Of a DNA stretch of 64,000 nt, positions 9,551 to 17,891 are shown piece after piece. Location of the stretch: positions 77,326 to 141,325 of the forward strand of contig CAXPEB010000047.1 of assembly GCA_964215915.1 (NCBI GenBank), written 5' to 3'. The notes under the pieces are model-generated. The model was not told the DNA's origin and made no database searches. It saw only the letters and a program-made list of their open reading frames with translations. The translations under genes and the position numbers were made by a program. How positions within the stretch are numbered: the stretch's first letter is position 1; each line of letters opens with the position of its first letter. The DNA is from UBA8524 sp964215915. GTDB taxonomy: Bacteria > Bacteroidota > Bacteroidia > UBA8524.

Positions 9551-9745
9551 TGTCAAAAGAAACCCGTATCGGTGCTAGTCAGTAAAATTCGGATTTGATT
9601 CACAGACACAACATACTACCAAACGTTGCGTCGCCTTTGCCAATAACCGCCGCGTGGACTTTTTAGTAAACTGAACCGGGTTGACTGTGGGGTGCATGAA
9701 GTCGCCTCGCCGCTACCCGACATGTTTAGCCACAATTTTTCGAGA

Positions 9746-10417
9746 CTAATACTCAAGGATAGCAAAATACAGCCGGCAGTTCATAGGGTGATCAGGATCA
9801 CGACATAACCTGGGGTATTGCGTCCCAATATCCCCTATTACTATCCTTTCGGGTTCCACCCCTTTGGAGATGAGATAATTCCTTGCTTTTTCCGCTCTCT
9901 TTATGGAATATTCTTCCTCACCTGGAATTGCATGAGACTCTATTTCTATCCTCATTGTTTTGTACCTGAGCATGAAGTAGATTATTGAATTATCGAGCAG
10001 GCAATACTGTACAGGGTGAATTGAATCTGATCCGGGTTTCATAAGTAACACATTGCTCCCGCCGATTCCATAATCCGAATATTTCTCGACACTATCCCGG
10101 TTGCAGGTTGATCGCTCACATACCGAAATTTCCTCCAGCATTTTTTTCAACCACCCTGTGTCCAAACGAGTTGAATAATACTGCTCAGCATGCTTGTTAT
10201 GTTTTTCAAGGCTGTCCTCGGAATACCGGTGATCTATAACACAAGTAACCGGTGCCATAAAAACCTCAACCTCGTACTGCCCGGCTATCTCAATCATACA
10301 TTTTCCGCTGAAGACATTGTGCCAATTGACAATAATAGCGGTATCGGGCACATTAACTTGCCCACGAACGAAACATAAACTCAGTAGCAGACCTGTCAAA
10401 ATAAGCGTCGGTTTCAT
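9746..10417 (-). CDS. Secreted protein with degenerate OmpA-like C-terminal domain
   Basis: 223 residues with a signal peptide ending FVRGQ. The C-terminal 60 residues read IEIESHAIPGEEE, SIKRAEKARNYLISKGVEPERI, VIGDIG, which follows the OmpA/MotB peptidoglycan-binding pattern (I-x-GHTD...S-x-x-RA-x-x-V-x-x-YL-x-x-x-GI-x-x-x-R...G-x-G), but the usual HTD is replaced, so peptidoglycan binding is uncertain. The N-terminal part has five cysteines in a short span (CMIE, CVID, CERSTC). The 195 bp downstream to the next gene hold nothing I can identify. Confidence 0.6.
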   Translation of the reverse strand: MKPTLILTGLLLSLCFVRGQVNVPDTAIIVNWHNVFSGKCMIEIAGQYEVEVFMAPVTCVIDHRYSEDSLEKHNKHAEQYYSTRLDTGWLKKMLEEISVCERSTCNRDSVEKYSDYGIGGSNVLLMKPGSDSIHPVQYCLLDNSIIYFMLRYKTMRIEIESHAIPGEEEYSIKRAEKARNYLISKGVEPERIVIGDIGTQYPRLCRDPDHPMNCRLYFAILEY

Positions 10418-10498
10418 AATCCCTCTTTATAGATTAATCGGTTAGCCCGGACGGTTATTGCATGCTTTACTTACTATTCTGAAATAAGGAGCCTTGTT

Positions 10499-10897
10499 CT
10501 ACAGACTGATTTCATACAGATAGCAGACGTTATTGACCGTATCTCTGAAATACCTGGAATCATCTGCGCTTCCCCCCTTACTTCCATAAACCACACAATT
10601 TTCATCCGGCTCAAACCAAGCGGGACAAGCCTTCGGTTTTTCCCAGGCTTCTGCGGATAAAATCAGGTCATTGTCTGCAACAAACCGCTCCCACCAGTCT
10701 GCAGTTGTTTGCAACTGCAGGTATACCTCATACTCCCGGGTGAAATGTGCCGATTGCCAGTAGGTGCCTTTCAAGACTTTCACGTCATGGGGAACCTCGC
10801 TTCGAGACCATTGTGAAAAAGCTTCTTCCGGGTCTGAAGTATGGATTCCTGAACAGGATAAAAAGAGCACGACAAGTATCCAAACTGATTTCCTCAT
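10499..10897 (-). CDS. Predicted small lipoprotein
   Basis: 132 residues. The start MRKSVWILVVLFLSCSG is a lipoprotein signal peptide with the lipid-accepting Cys at position 15. The mature 118 residues contain a tryptophan-rich segment (DWWERFVADND, AEAWEKPKACPAWF) and no family motif I recognise. It lies divergently from the large secreted-protein gene that begins near 11040 and upstream of the OmpA-like gene in the same direction (81 bp gap). Confidence 0.55.
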   Translation of the reverse strand: MRKSVWILVVLFLSCSGIHTSDPEEAFSQWSRSEVPHDVKVLKGTYWQSAHFTREYEVYLQLQTTADWWERFVADNDLILSAEAWEKPKACPAWFEPDENCVVYGSKGGSADDSRYFRDTVNNVCYLYEISL

Positions 10898-11039
10898 ACA
10901 ATCTCCCCGTCAATCTAACCTATTTTTTAGTTCTGTCTGTTTACGGCCTCATCCTAATCCGCTTCAGAGGGGCCGAGCGGTTAATCATAAAATTCTTCCT
11001 CACATGCAACATTCTGCGCCTTCAGGGTTTCTGTCTGGT

Positions 11040-13091
11040 ATGCGTCCTTTGCTCTGTATCCTTCTCTGCATCGGTAGCCTGATGTTGAAGGCACAACCTA
11101 ACGACTGGCAAACCTGGTATTTCGGGCTGCGCCTGGGGATGACCTATACCAGCGGTTCCAGAGTGCTTCTCAGTGATTCCAAACTGGGCGCCAACTACGG
11201 AGCGGCCTGCATCTCTTACCCCTCCGACGGACGCTACATGATGGTTACCAACGGTACGGTTATCTATTCCAAGGGCTTTCAGCTAATGAACAAGCAGTTG
11301 TCCGTTCCCCAGCCTATCTTCTCCTTTTTTGTCCCCGACCCGGCTGCCGAACTGAACTACTACCTTTTTGTGGTTGATAACCAGGGTACCATCCATTATA
11401 TCCATATCGATCATTCCGACCCTTCCGGGATCGGCACCGTAGACGGGACCCAACAGACTCTTAGAAGCAACGCCGATCATCATTTCACCGCAGTAAAACG
11501 GATCTATGGCGACGGTTATTGGCTAATCACCCATACCAAAGGCAGCGATGAGTTTCAGGCATTCGCCATTACCAAGAACGGGGTATCCACACAGCCGGTT
11601 ATCTCGAATACCGGGTCCTCCACCTCTTCCTTAAAAAACTGGGTTTATGGCAATATGGTAAGCGACAAAAGCGGGAAAAGGCTGTTGCACTGTTTCTCCC
11701 GCGGAGGTAGCGGAAATGTTGCAGAACTCCTGAATATCGACAAGCAATGTGGCACCCTCAGCCATTCGCAAAACCTGGAGATCTCCGGTTCCGACAGGGG
11801 TTGCCAGGGGGCTTTTTCCCTCAATGACAGGTTTGTCTATGTTAGCTCAGGCGGGGTCTATCAATACGACCTCAACGAAACCACACCCATCATCAAAGGC
11901 AATTACCTATTGGCTTCAGGGGGTGCCTCCCCGAAAATTGCCCTTACCCCCGACGGGATCATCATGATGAGCAGGGCCGACGGTTCCAGCGTCACCTCCA
12001 AAGTCTGCACCATCGAACAGGCTAACACCGCCAACCCGCAGTACTTTTACGACAAGGTAAACCTGAACGATCAGGGCGATTACCGCTACGTGGAAAATTT
12101 CCCTGCCTTTATCATGGATTGGTCGGACCCGCTGCAAGACCCCAACTACCCGCTACCGGAAGTATCCATCGAACAGTTATGTACCGGAAACCCCACCCGT
12201 TTCGATGTAAAGGGGACTTTTCAATACGATTCCCTGCTCTGGGAATTTGGCGACGGCATCACCGCAGACACACGACAAAGCAATCACGAGTATCTTCTTG
12301 CTGCTTCCTATACGGTCACTTTCAACTGGTACCTCTGCGGACAACGTTACTCCATAGCCAAAACCATTACGGTGAATGAGTACCCGCAGTTTTCGCTGGG
12401 GCCGGATACGCTCTTGTGTTTCGGAACGGTATGGAACCTGGAGGGACCGGCCAATGCAGATGCCTATACCTGGAACACCGGGGAAAGTACCCGGAACCTG
12501 GAGGTTGAAGAACAGGGGCTGTACTGGCTGGACGTGTTTAACGGCACCTGTTCCTCTCGCGACAGCATTCTTATCAATTACCGCCCCGATGTCCTGGTAG
12601 AACTGGGAACCGGTCACCATTTGTGCCCGGACGATTCCGGACTGGTACGACTGGATGCCGGAAAAGGGTTTGAAACATACCGTTGGACCCCTACCGGTGA
12701 CACCACACAATGGATTGATGTGCGCAAGACCGGTGAGTATTTTGTAGTGGTCAATGACTTTCATGGCTGCCCGGGAAAGGATGGCACTTATGTAGAACGG
12801 CGCTGTCCGGTATTCCTGGAATTACCCAATGCCTTTAGTCCCAATGGAGACGGGATCAATGACCTGCTGATCATCCCCTCCAGCGACGCGCTGGAATACA
12901 GGCTTCGCATATACAACCGCTGGGGTCAGCTGGTATTTCAGAGCGACAAACCGGAACAATCCTGGGACGGCAAATACAAGGGGAAACCCGTTCAGGAAGA
13001 CGTGTATGTGATGGTGTTAAATTACAAAGGCTACGTAGACGGTATTCTCCGGAACTTTTCACGCCGGGAAACACTGCATCTGATCCGCTGA
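11040..13091 (+). CDS. PKD-domain protein with gliding-motility C-terminal domain
   Basis: 683 residues from ATG 11040, which begins a clean signal peptide (MRPLLCILLCIGSLMLKAQ); ATG 11004 in the same frame would add 12 residues. An N-terminal domain of about 400 residues, rich in WD/propeller-like strands, is followed by a PKD module (LWEFGDGITADTRQSNHEY) and two short Ig-like repeats with TWNTGESTRNLEV and YRWTPTGDTTQWI. The C-terminus is a CHU_C type B sorting domain: LPNAFSPNGDGINDLL, YNRWGQLVFQS, WDGKYKGKPVQEDVYVMV. It is a second type IX substrate of the same class as the gene at 6018. Its stop is 13 bp from a convergent gene. Confidence 0.85.
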   Translation: MRPLLCILLCIGSLMLKAQPNDWQTWYFGLRLGMTYTSGSRVLLSDSKLGANYGAACISYPSDGRYMMVTNGTVIYSKGFQLMNKQLSVPQPIFSFFVPDPAAELNYYLFVVDNQGTIHYIHIDHSDPSGIGTVDGTQQTLRSNADHHFTAVKRIYGDGYWLITHTKGSDEFQAFAITKNGVSTQPVISNTGSSTSSLKNWVYGNMVSDKSGKRLLHCFSRGGSGNVAELLNIDKQCGTLSHSQNLEISGSDRGCQGAFSLNDRFVYVSSGGVYQYDLNETTPIIKGNYLLASGGASPKIALTPDGIIMMSRADGSSVTSKVCTIEQANTANPQYFYDKVNLNDQGDYRYVENFPAFIMDWSDPLQDPNYPLPEVSIEQLCTGNPTRFDVKGTFQYDSLLWEFGDGITADTRQSNHEYLLAASYTVTFNWYLCGQRYSIAKTITVNEYPQFSLGPDTLLCFGTVWNLEGPANADAYTWNTGESTRNLEVEEQGLYWLDVFNGTCSSRDSILINYRPDVLVELGTGHHLCPDDSGLVRLDAGKGFETYRWTPTGDTTQWIDVRKTGEYFVVVNDFHGCPGKDGTYVERRCPVFLELPNAFSPNGDGINDLLIIPSSDALEYRLRIYNRWGQLVFQSDKPEQSWDGKYKGKPVQEDVYVMVLNYKGYVDGILRNFSRRETLHLIR

Positions 13092-13104
13092 AACAGAACC
13101 TGAC

Positions 13105-13701
13105 TCAGATTACCGCCAGGATTACCCAAAATAACGAGACAGCCAGCCCTGATGCAAGAGCCAGCAGGGCAAGCATACAACCACTCGCTCCGGAATTTTT
13201 GGATGCCCCTTTTGCGGTATGCGGATCGGGACTTATCCTATCCAGCAGTTCGAGCTCTTCCAGGTTCAAAGGCAGTTCGACAAAGTTTCGTTCGCTTTCC
13301 GGGAGCTTACTGACTCCCCCGCCAAAATCACATAAATAGGCATACCCCTTTTCGGAGACGGCCATAACAGTATCGTACGCCGTATCTTCTTTCGAAACAA
13401 AGAACATCATCCGGGTACCCGGGACTTCGGGAATGTGGTAGGTATCCGAACCAAGCGTAACATAGCCGGTGGCATCCTGCCGGAGCTCAACCCCTTCCGG
13501 ATAACGCAGATAGTTGACGAAGTATTCGAATATTTCCAGTTCGGGTACGTGGGAGAAGGTGACCACAAACGTGGTGTCATTCAAGACGCGTATCTCAATA
13601 CCCTGGGCGGCCTTCTCAGCAGCATACAGATTGGCGAGGTTCCGAACTGCCGTACGTATTTGTTCTTTTCCGGAACCGGTTACCAAAATATACTCTTCCA
13701 T
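13105..13701 (-). CDS. Membrane-anchored protein, unknown function
   Basis: 198 residues. There is no signal peptide; a single C-terminal membrane span (about residues 172-195, SGCMLALLALASGLAVSLFWVI) suggests a tail-anchored protein with a cytoplasmic domain. The N-terminal 80 residues (EEYILVTGSGKEQIRTAVRNL, then a beta strand TFVVTFSHVPE) look like a small alpha/beta domain. No known family is recognised. It follows the barrel gene at 13746 in the same direction with a 44 bp gap. Confidence 0.6.
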   Translation of the reverse strand: MEEYILVTGSGKEQIRTAVRNLANLYAAEKAAQGIEIRVLNDTTFVVTFSHVPELEIFEYFVNYLRYPEGVELRQDATGYVTLGSDTYHIPEVPGTRMMFFVSKEDTAYDTVMAVSEKGYAYLCDFGGGVSKLPESERNFVELPLNLEELELLDRISPDPHTAKGASKNSGASGCMLALLALASGLAVSLFWVILAVI

Positions 13702-13745
13702 ACCCTGTGCTCTATTTTGTAAGGCAAAATACGGAATTGCACCGG

Positions 13746-14825
13746 TTATTTCGGGAGGGTATAGCGGAAAGTGAACTGGTTGGTAAACCGGGAGGTATTC
13801 GCTTTGAAATCCTTGATAAGGCCGGCGTTAAAGTCTATCCATATGCCATTATACACATTGAGTTCGGCACCCAGGCTCATCCAGAAACTGGCAGATTCTG
13901 TAAGGGAAACATACTGCCCCTGTGCCTCGGCAAAACCTTTAAAGCGGTTGGATCCAATATAGAGTCTGCTACTCAGGCTGGCGCTGTGCAGGCTTTTGCC
14001 CTCCGACAGGTAATTGCGGTAATACCCACCCAGGAGGAACTGGCCTTTTTCTTTGAACGCGGGCAGCGACCAGGTAAGCCAGGTATTGAAAGCCGAATAC
14101 CGTACGTTTTTCAGCAGTGAATCCGCCGACTGTCCGACCCAGGCCACGGCAAAATCCAGCTTCTCCGCATTCCAATTCTTCTCCAGGTATTCATCGCGCA
14201 TTTCCTGCACCTGCTGGTCAAGTTCCACCTTTCTGCGAGCCAGGTTTTCAGAAATATAGCGGGCGATGGCTTTTTTGTCCTCGTCACTCAGCTGTGTTGC
14301 TTTGAGATTATTCTCACGGATGTATTCCTCGGTAAGCTCACGCTTGAGTTTTTCACGCCTGGCCATTACTTCGAATATGCGGGTAAGGTACTTCTGGTCT
14401 GTCCGCAAATCCCCTTTGTCGATCAGCGATACCCGATAACCGAGGGCAAGGTTGCTGAGCATGCCCGAGTCGGTATAGGTGCCGATGGAAACGCGGGAAG
14501 TACGGAGAAAGGACTTGTCCTGATAATCCCGGAGACTCAACTGGTTTCGGTTGAACACCAGTATGGGGTTGAGTTCGAGGGCAAAAGAGCTTGGAACAAT
14601 CAAACCGGTTCCATTAAAAAACTGCGAGGCAGCCACCCCGAAATCCTCTACGTTGGAAGGCCGGAGGAGGTTTCCCGGGTTCGTCCCCAGAGCCTTGAAC
14701 GCCGGAAAGTCGGGAATGGCAAAATTCAACTTGTACTTTTTCACCAGGCTATCCGCCCCGGTCTGAGCCACAGCAGTCAGGCAGAAAGAAAGCAGCACAA
14801 AAAGAGTAAAGGACAAACGTTTCAT
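13746..14825 (-). CDS. Outer-membrane protein with coiled-coil segment
   Basis: 359 residues. A signal peptide (ending LTAVAQ) is followed by amphipathic beta strands (ALELNPILVFNRNQL, RVSIGTYTDSGMLSNLALGY), then a charged helical insert of about 80 residues around 145-225 (MARREKLKRELTEEYIREN, ARRKVELDQQVQEMRDEYL), then more strands (GQFLLGGYYRNYL, ASLSSRLYIGS, FWMSLGAELNVY) ending in a typical C-terminal strand FTFRYTLPK. This suggests a barrel with a periplasmic or surface helical hairpin. Function is unknown. It starts 1 bp after the stop of the upstream gene, so they form one transcript. Confidence 0.6.
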   Translation of the reverse strand: MKRLSFTLFVLLSFCLTAVAQTGADSLVKKYKLNFAIPDFPAFKALGTNPGNLLRPSNVEDFGVAASQFFNGTGLIVPSSFALELNPILVFNRNQLSLRDYQDKSFLRTSRVSIGTYTDSGMLSNLALGYRVSLIDKGDLRTDQKYLTRIFEVMARREKLKRELTEEYIRENNLKATQLSDEDKKAIARYISENLARRKVELDQQVQEMRDEYLEKNWNAEKLDFAVAWVGQSADSLLKNVRYSAFNTWLTWSLPAFKEKGQFLLGGYYRNYLSEGKSLHSASLSSRLYIGSNRFKGFAEAQGQYVSLTESASFWMSLGAELNVYNGIWIDFNAGLIKDFKANTSRFTNQFTFRYTLPK

Positions 14826-14826
14826 G

Positions 14827-15228
14827 TCATTTCAGTTTCACGTCCGTCAATAAGTCCTGTGCTTCCTTTTCCACCTCATAGGGTTCTTCCATTTTCCCTA
14901 CCGCCTCGTTTTCCTGAAGGATTTCCAGGACAAAGGTTCCATTGGTCTTTTCTCCGTCGGGTGAAACAAAGGTGGCATTGATGATAAGCGCACGGTCGCG
15001 GTTCTCCTCTACCTCACCGGGAAGATCGAACACGGTGTCTCCTGAGCGGTTGTCTCCGCTGAAATGATCCAGCACGGTTTGTCCGTCGGAATCATACAGG
15101 GATATTTCATAGGTACAGAGAACAATTCCGGTGACCCTAACGCGGCATTGCACCGGCAGCTTGTCGGGTTGCAGTAAAATGGCAAAAGGCATGATAAATA
15201 GGGATTGGTTCGATTCAAAATTACGCAT
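14827..15228 (-). CDS. Hypothetical protein
   Basis: 133 residues from the ATG at 15228; an ATG at 15192 (MPFAILLQPDKLPV) is an equally good start and gives 121 residues. There is no signal peptide. The sequence is beta-rich (KLPVQCRVRVTGIVLCTYEIS, FVLEILQ) with an acidic C-terminal tail. No family is recognised. It immediately precedes the outer-membrane gene at 13746-14825, with one base between them, and is divergent from the glycosyltransferase gene. Confidence 0.5.
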   Translation of the reverse strand: MRNFESNQSLFIMPFAILLQPDKLPVQCRVRVTGIVLCTYEISLYDSDGQTVLDHFSGDNRSGDTVFDLPGEVEENRDRALIINATFVSPDGEKTNGTFVLEILQENEAVGKMEEPYEVEKEAQDLLTDVKLK

Positions 15229-15339
15229 CGCAACTCCGGCATGTCTCCCGATTTTCCGTGATATTGTTCGGTAATTCTTCGTTCCAAAAGCCGCCACACC
15301 CGCTTATGCTTTGACGGCTTTTCGCTTATTTCGCAGTGC

Positions 15340-16218
15340 ATGAAAGTCTGTGGCTTCACCTTTATCCGCAACGCCCTGATCTACGATTATCCTGTCGTGG
15401 AGGCAATTCGCTCCATTCTCCCCCTTTGCAGCGAAGTGGTGGTGGCTGTGGGAAAATCGGAAGACAACACTCTGGAATTGGTCAGGGATATTGACCCGGA
15501 CAAGATCCGTATTGTCGAAACCGAATGGAATGACTCGCTAAGGGAAGGAGGGCAAGTGCTGGCGCTGGAAACAGACAAGGCCTATGCAGCCTTACCGGAA
15601 GATTGCGACTGGGCCATCTATATCCAGGGAGATGAAGTACTTCATGAAGACGGTTATGCGGCTCTGAAGAAAGCGATGGAACAGTACCTCGAAGATCGGG
15701 AGGTGGATGGATTGCTTCTTCCTTACCGGCATTTTTACGGTTCGTATGACTATATCGGGGATGCGGCAGACTGGTACCCGTACGAAATTCGCGTGGTAAG
15801 AAAGCGGAAGGATATTTATTCTTACAAAGATGCGCAGGGGTTCCGCAAAGGCCAAAACGAGAAATTACAGGTGGTTAAGGTAAATGCATACATGCATCAT
15901 TACGGTTGGGTGAAACAACCGGAAGCGATGAAAAAGAAAGAGCTGAACTTCCATAAGTACTGGCATGACGACCGGTGGATTGCGGAAAATGTGGTGCCTG
16001 CCGTGGAGTTTGACTACAACAGCCGGGTTAAAGCCCTTCATCGGTTTACGGGGGAACATCCGCAGGTAATGGAGAAACGTATCGCCTCCAGAAACTGGAA
16101 ATTCGAATTCGATATTGCCTACAACCGGTTGAGCTTTAAGGATAAAGCGAAGAACTGGTTGAGGGACAAGCTGGGTATTGACCTGGGTTACCGAAACTAC
16201 AGGCTGCTTCGTAAATAA
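15340..16218 (+). CDS. Glycosyltransferase, family 2-like
   Basis: 292 residues. The GT-A fold pattern is present: VCGFTFIRNA at the start, EVVVAVGKSEDNTLELV, then KIRIVETEW and DWAIYIQGDEVLHEDG, where the D-x-E cluster stands at the place of the metal-binding DxD motif. The C-terminal half contains YMHHYGWVK, typical of bacterial family 2 enzymes acting on surface glycans. The substrate is unknown and there is no glycan gene cluster around it, so it may act on a lipid or a glycoprotein. It is a single gene. Confidence 0.8.
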   Translation: MKVCGFTFIRNALIYDYPVVEAIRSILPLCSEVVVAVGKSEDNTLELVRDIDPDKIRIVETEWNDSLREGGQVLALETDKAYAALPEDCDWAIYIQGDEVLHEDGYAALKKAMEQYLEDREVDGLLLPYRHFYGSYDYIGDAADWYPYEIRVVRKRKDIYSYKDAQGFRKGQNEKLQVVKVNAYMHHYGWVKQPEAMKKKELNFHKYWHDDRWIAENVVPAVEFDYNSRVKALHRFTGEHPQVMEKRIASRNWKFEFDIAYNRLSFKDKAKNWLRDKLGIDLGYRNYRLLRK

Positions 16219-16242
16219 GCCTTAATGCTAAGCTGACAGTAC

Positions 16243-17049
16243 TCAGACCACCTTTTTCATTGGTGTATTGCTGAAATATTCACTCGGGGTAAGCCCGAAA
16301 TACTCTTTGAAGTCGCGGCAGAAATGTGCGGAATCGGTATAACCTAAGTCCAGGGCAAGAACTCCCAGGGTGCCCCTATTCAGTAAGCCCAGGTTGTGGG
16401 CCCGATAAAGGCGGATAAGCCGGCTGTAGTTTTTCGGTCCGATCCCAAGCTGGTTCCGGAACATCCGCTGTAGCTGTCTCTCCCCGATAGAAAGGCGGTC
16501 ACTGATTTCTTTTATAGATATCCGGCTTTCACTGCGAAGCAGATTTAATGCAGCTCCCAGAGGTTCTTCTGCAGGCCTTCGGTTGGTCAGGTATTCATGA
16601 AAAAGATTTTCGGTGATGAATAACCTGCGGGAAACCGTTTCCGCTTCACGAATCTGCCGGATAAGGTGTTTGATAAAGGGAGACTCGGCACAATCGGTAT
16701 CCAGACAGGTATTCCGGAAACCGGTGAGCGGAACCGGAAACAATTTCATCGCAGCCTCCGGGTACAGACGTATCCCAAACAACTCCGAATCTCCGGGAAT
16801 GCTCCACAGGGCGGCTCTTTCGAAAATACCCGTAAAAATACTTTCCGGATACCGGAATGCTCTTGCAGAATCATACCCCATCATTCTTTCTCCCCTTACC
16901 TGGATGATCAGTTCGATAAACCCTGCCGGGAAACAGTGCTGAATTGGCGACTGTTCTCTGCTGTTGCCTTCGCTGGTCATACTCCAACATCCATAAACCA
17001 CCCCTTTGAGGAAGGGGGACACGCTATATTCTCTGTATAGAAGATTCAT
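16243..17049 (-). CDS. AraC-family transcriptional regulator
   Basis: 268 residues from ATG 17049 (a TTG six codons upstream is also in frame). The C-terminal ~100 residues carry the double helix-turn-helix of AraC proteins: SRISIKEISDRLSIGERQLQ for the first and LGVLALDLGYTDSAHFCRDF, then KEYFGLTPSEYF, for the second. The N-terminal 150 residues are a cupin-like sensory half of the type with HCFPAGFIELIIQV. It probably controls an unlinked target; the neighbouring cytochrome c gene runs in the same direction upstream of nothing obvious. Effector unknown. Confidence 0.85.
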   Translation of the reverse strand: MNLLYREYSVSPFLKGVVYGCWSMTSEGNSREQSPIQHCFPAGFIELIIQVRGERMMGYDSARAFRYPESIFTGIFERAALWSIPGDSELFGIRLYPEAAMKLFPVPLTGFRNTCLDTDCAESPFIKHLIRQIREAETVSRRLFITENLFHEYLTNRRPAEEPLGAALNLLRSESRISIKEISDRLSIGERQLQRMFRNQLGIGPKNYSRLIRLYRAHNLGLLNRGTLGVLALDLGYTDSAHFCRDFKEYFGLTPSEYFSNTPMKKVV

Positions 17050-17112
17050 ATTCCGATCTGGTATCAAGACTCCTGAAACGAGCGCATCCCCCTATATGAA
17101 GGGAGAGATAAT

Positions 17113-17673
17113 TTACGGGGCCAATGGTGCGGGCACCCGGTTTTCAACAGGATTGATGGTTTTCAGGTAAGCGAAGACGGCACGCAGGTCTTCATCGGTC
17201 ATGCCAGCATAGTTCTGCCAGGGCATAGGCGGAAGCAGCTTTCTGCCACCTGGTAGTCCTTTGTAGTCGCCATGGCGCATGGCGCGGATAAACTGGTCTT
17301 CCGTCCAGTTGCCCAAACCGGTGGACGATGGGGTAAGGTTGGCAGCGAAGGAGGTACCCCAGGGGCCTCGCATGGCAGTACCGGCCGGATGGAAAAGCAC
17401 ATAGGACGAGGCCGTCATAGAATCCGCCGGGGGAAGAGGGGTCTGCTCCGGGTGACCGGCAAGGAAAAAGTCAGTATCCTTTACCGGACCTTGTTCGGTC
17501 ATTTTGAATGGCGTATGGCAATCGGTGCACCCGGCCATATTTACCAGGTAAGCTCCCCGATCCACCCTGATTTTGGTTGAATCCATGGTGCCTGAACCGG
17601 CACCGGATTCCGTTTGCGGCTGACAGGCAGCAAAAAATCCCGCCGCCAGCAAGGTCAATAAAATGTATTTCAT
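17113..17673 (-). CDS. Lipoprotein c-type cytochrome
   Basis: 186 residues. The signal peptide ends in a lipobox with Cys17 (AGFFAAC), so the protein should be lipid-anchored in the envelope. A single haem-binding motif CxxCH is present as C49-T-D-C52-H53, and PPMPW near residue 148 provides the likely axial methionine. The C-terminal helix MTDEDLRAVFAYLKTI is typical of class I cytochrome c. It may pass electrons to an oxidase or dehydrogenase encoded elsewhere. It is monocistronic. The 218 bp between it and the kinase gene show no element beyond a divergent promoter region. Confidence 0.85.
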   Translation of the reverse strand: MKYILLTLLAAGFFAACQPQTESGAGSGTMDSTKIRVDRGAYLVNMAGCTDCHTPFKMTEQGPVKDTDFFLAGHPEQTPLPPADSMTASSYVLFHPAGTAMRGPWGTSFAANLTPSSTGLGNWTEDQFIRAMRHGDYKGLPGGRKLLPPMPWQNYAGMTDEDLRAVFAYLKTINPVENRVPAPLAP

Positions 17674-17891
17674 AATTAGCTGTAGTGTGCGGCAAAATTA
17701 TGGCGAGGGAGAAGCGGTGCGTTGTAAAAAAGCGACATAGAAACGTCATTCCCTGTGGAGTGTTTACAAATGGATAACCCTTACACGTTCAAATAATTAT
17801 ACCGGATTCCAGCCGGATATGCCCCACAATTTTGTTTCCTGCTCTGGGCGTATAACTCATTTCATGTGTATGTTTGAGGTATTACCGGTCC

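Noticed and set aside
10764..11039. Longer start for the PKD protein
   Set aside because: The added residues overlap the opposite lipoprotein gene and do not resemble a signal peptide.
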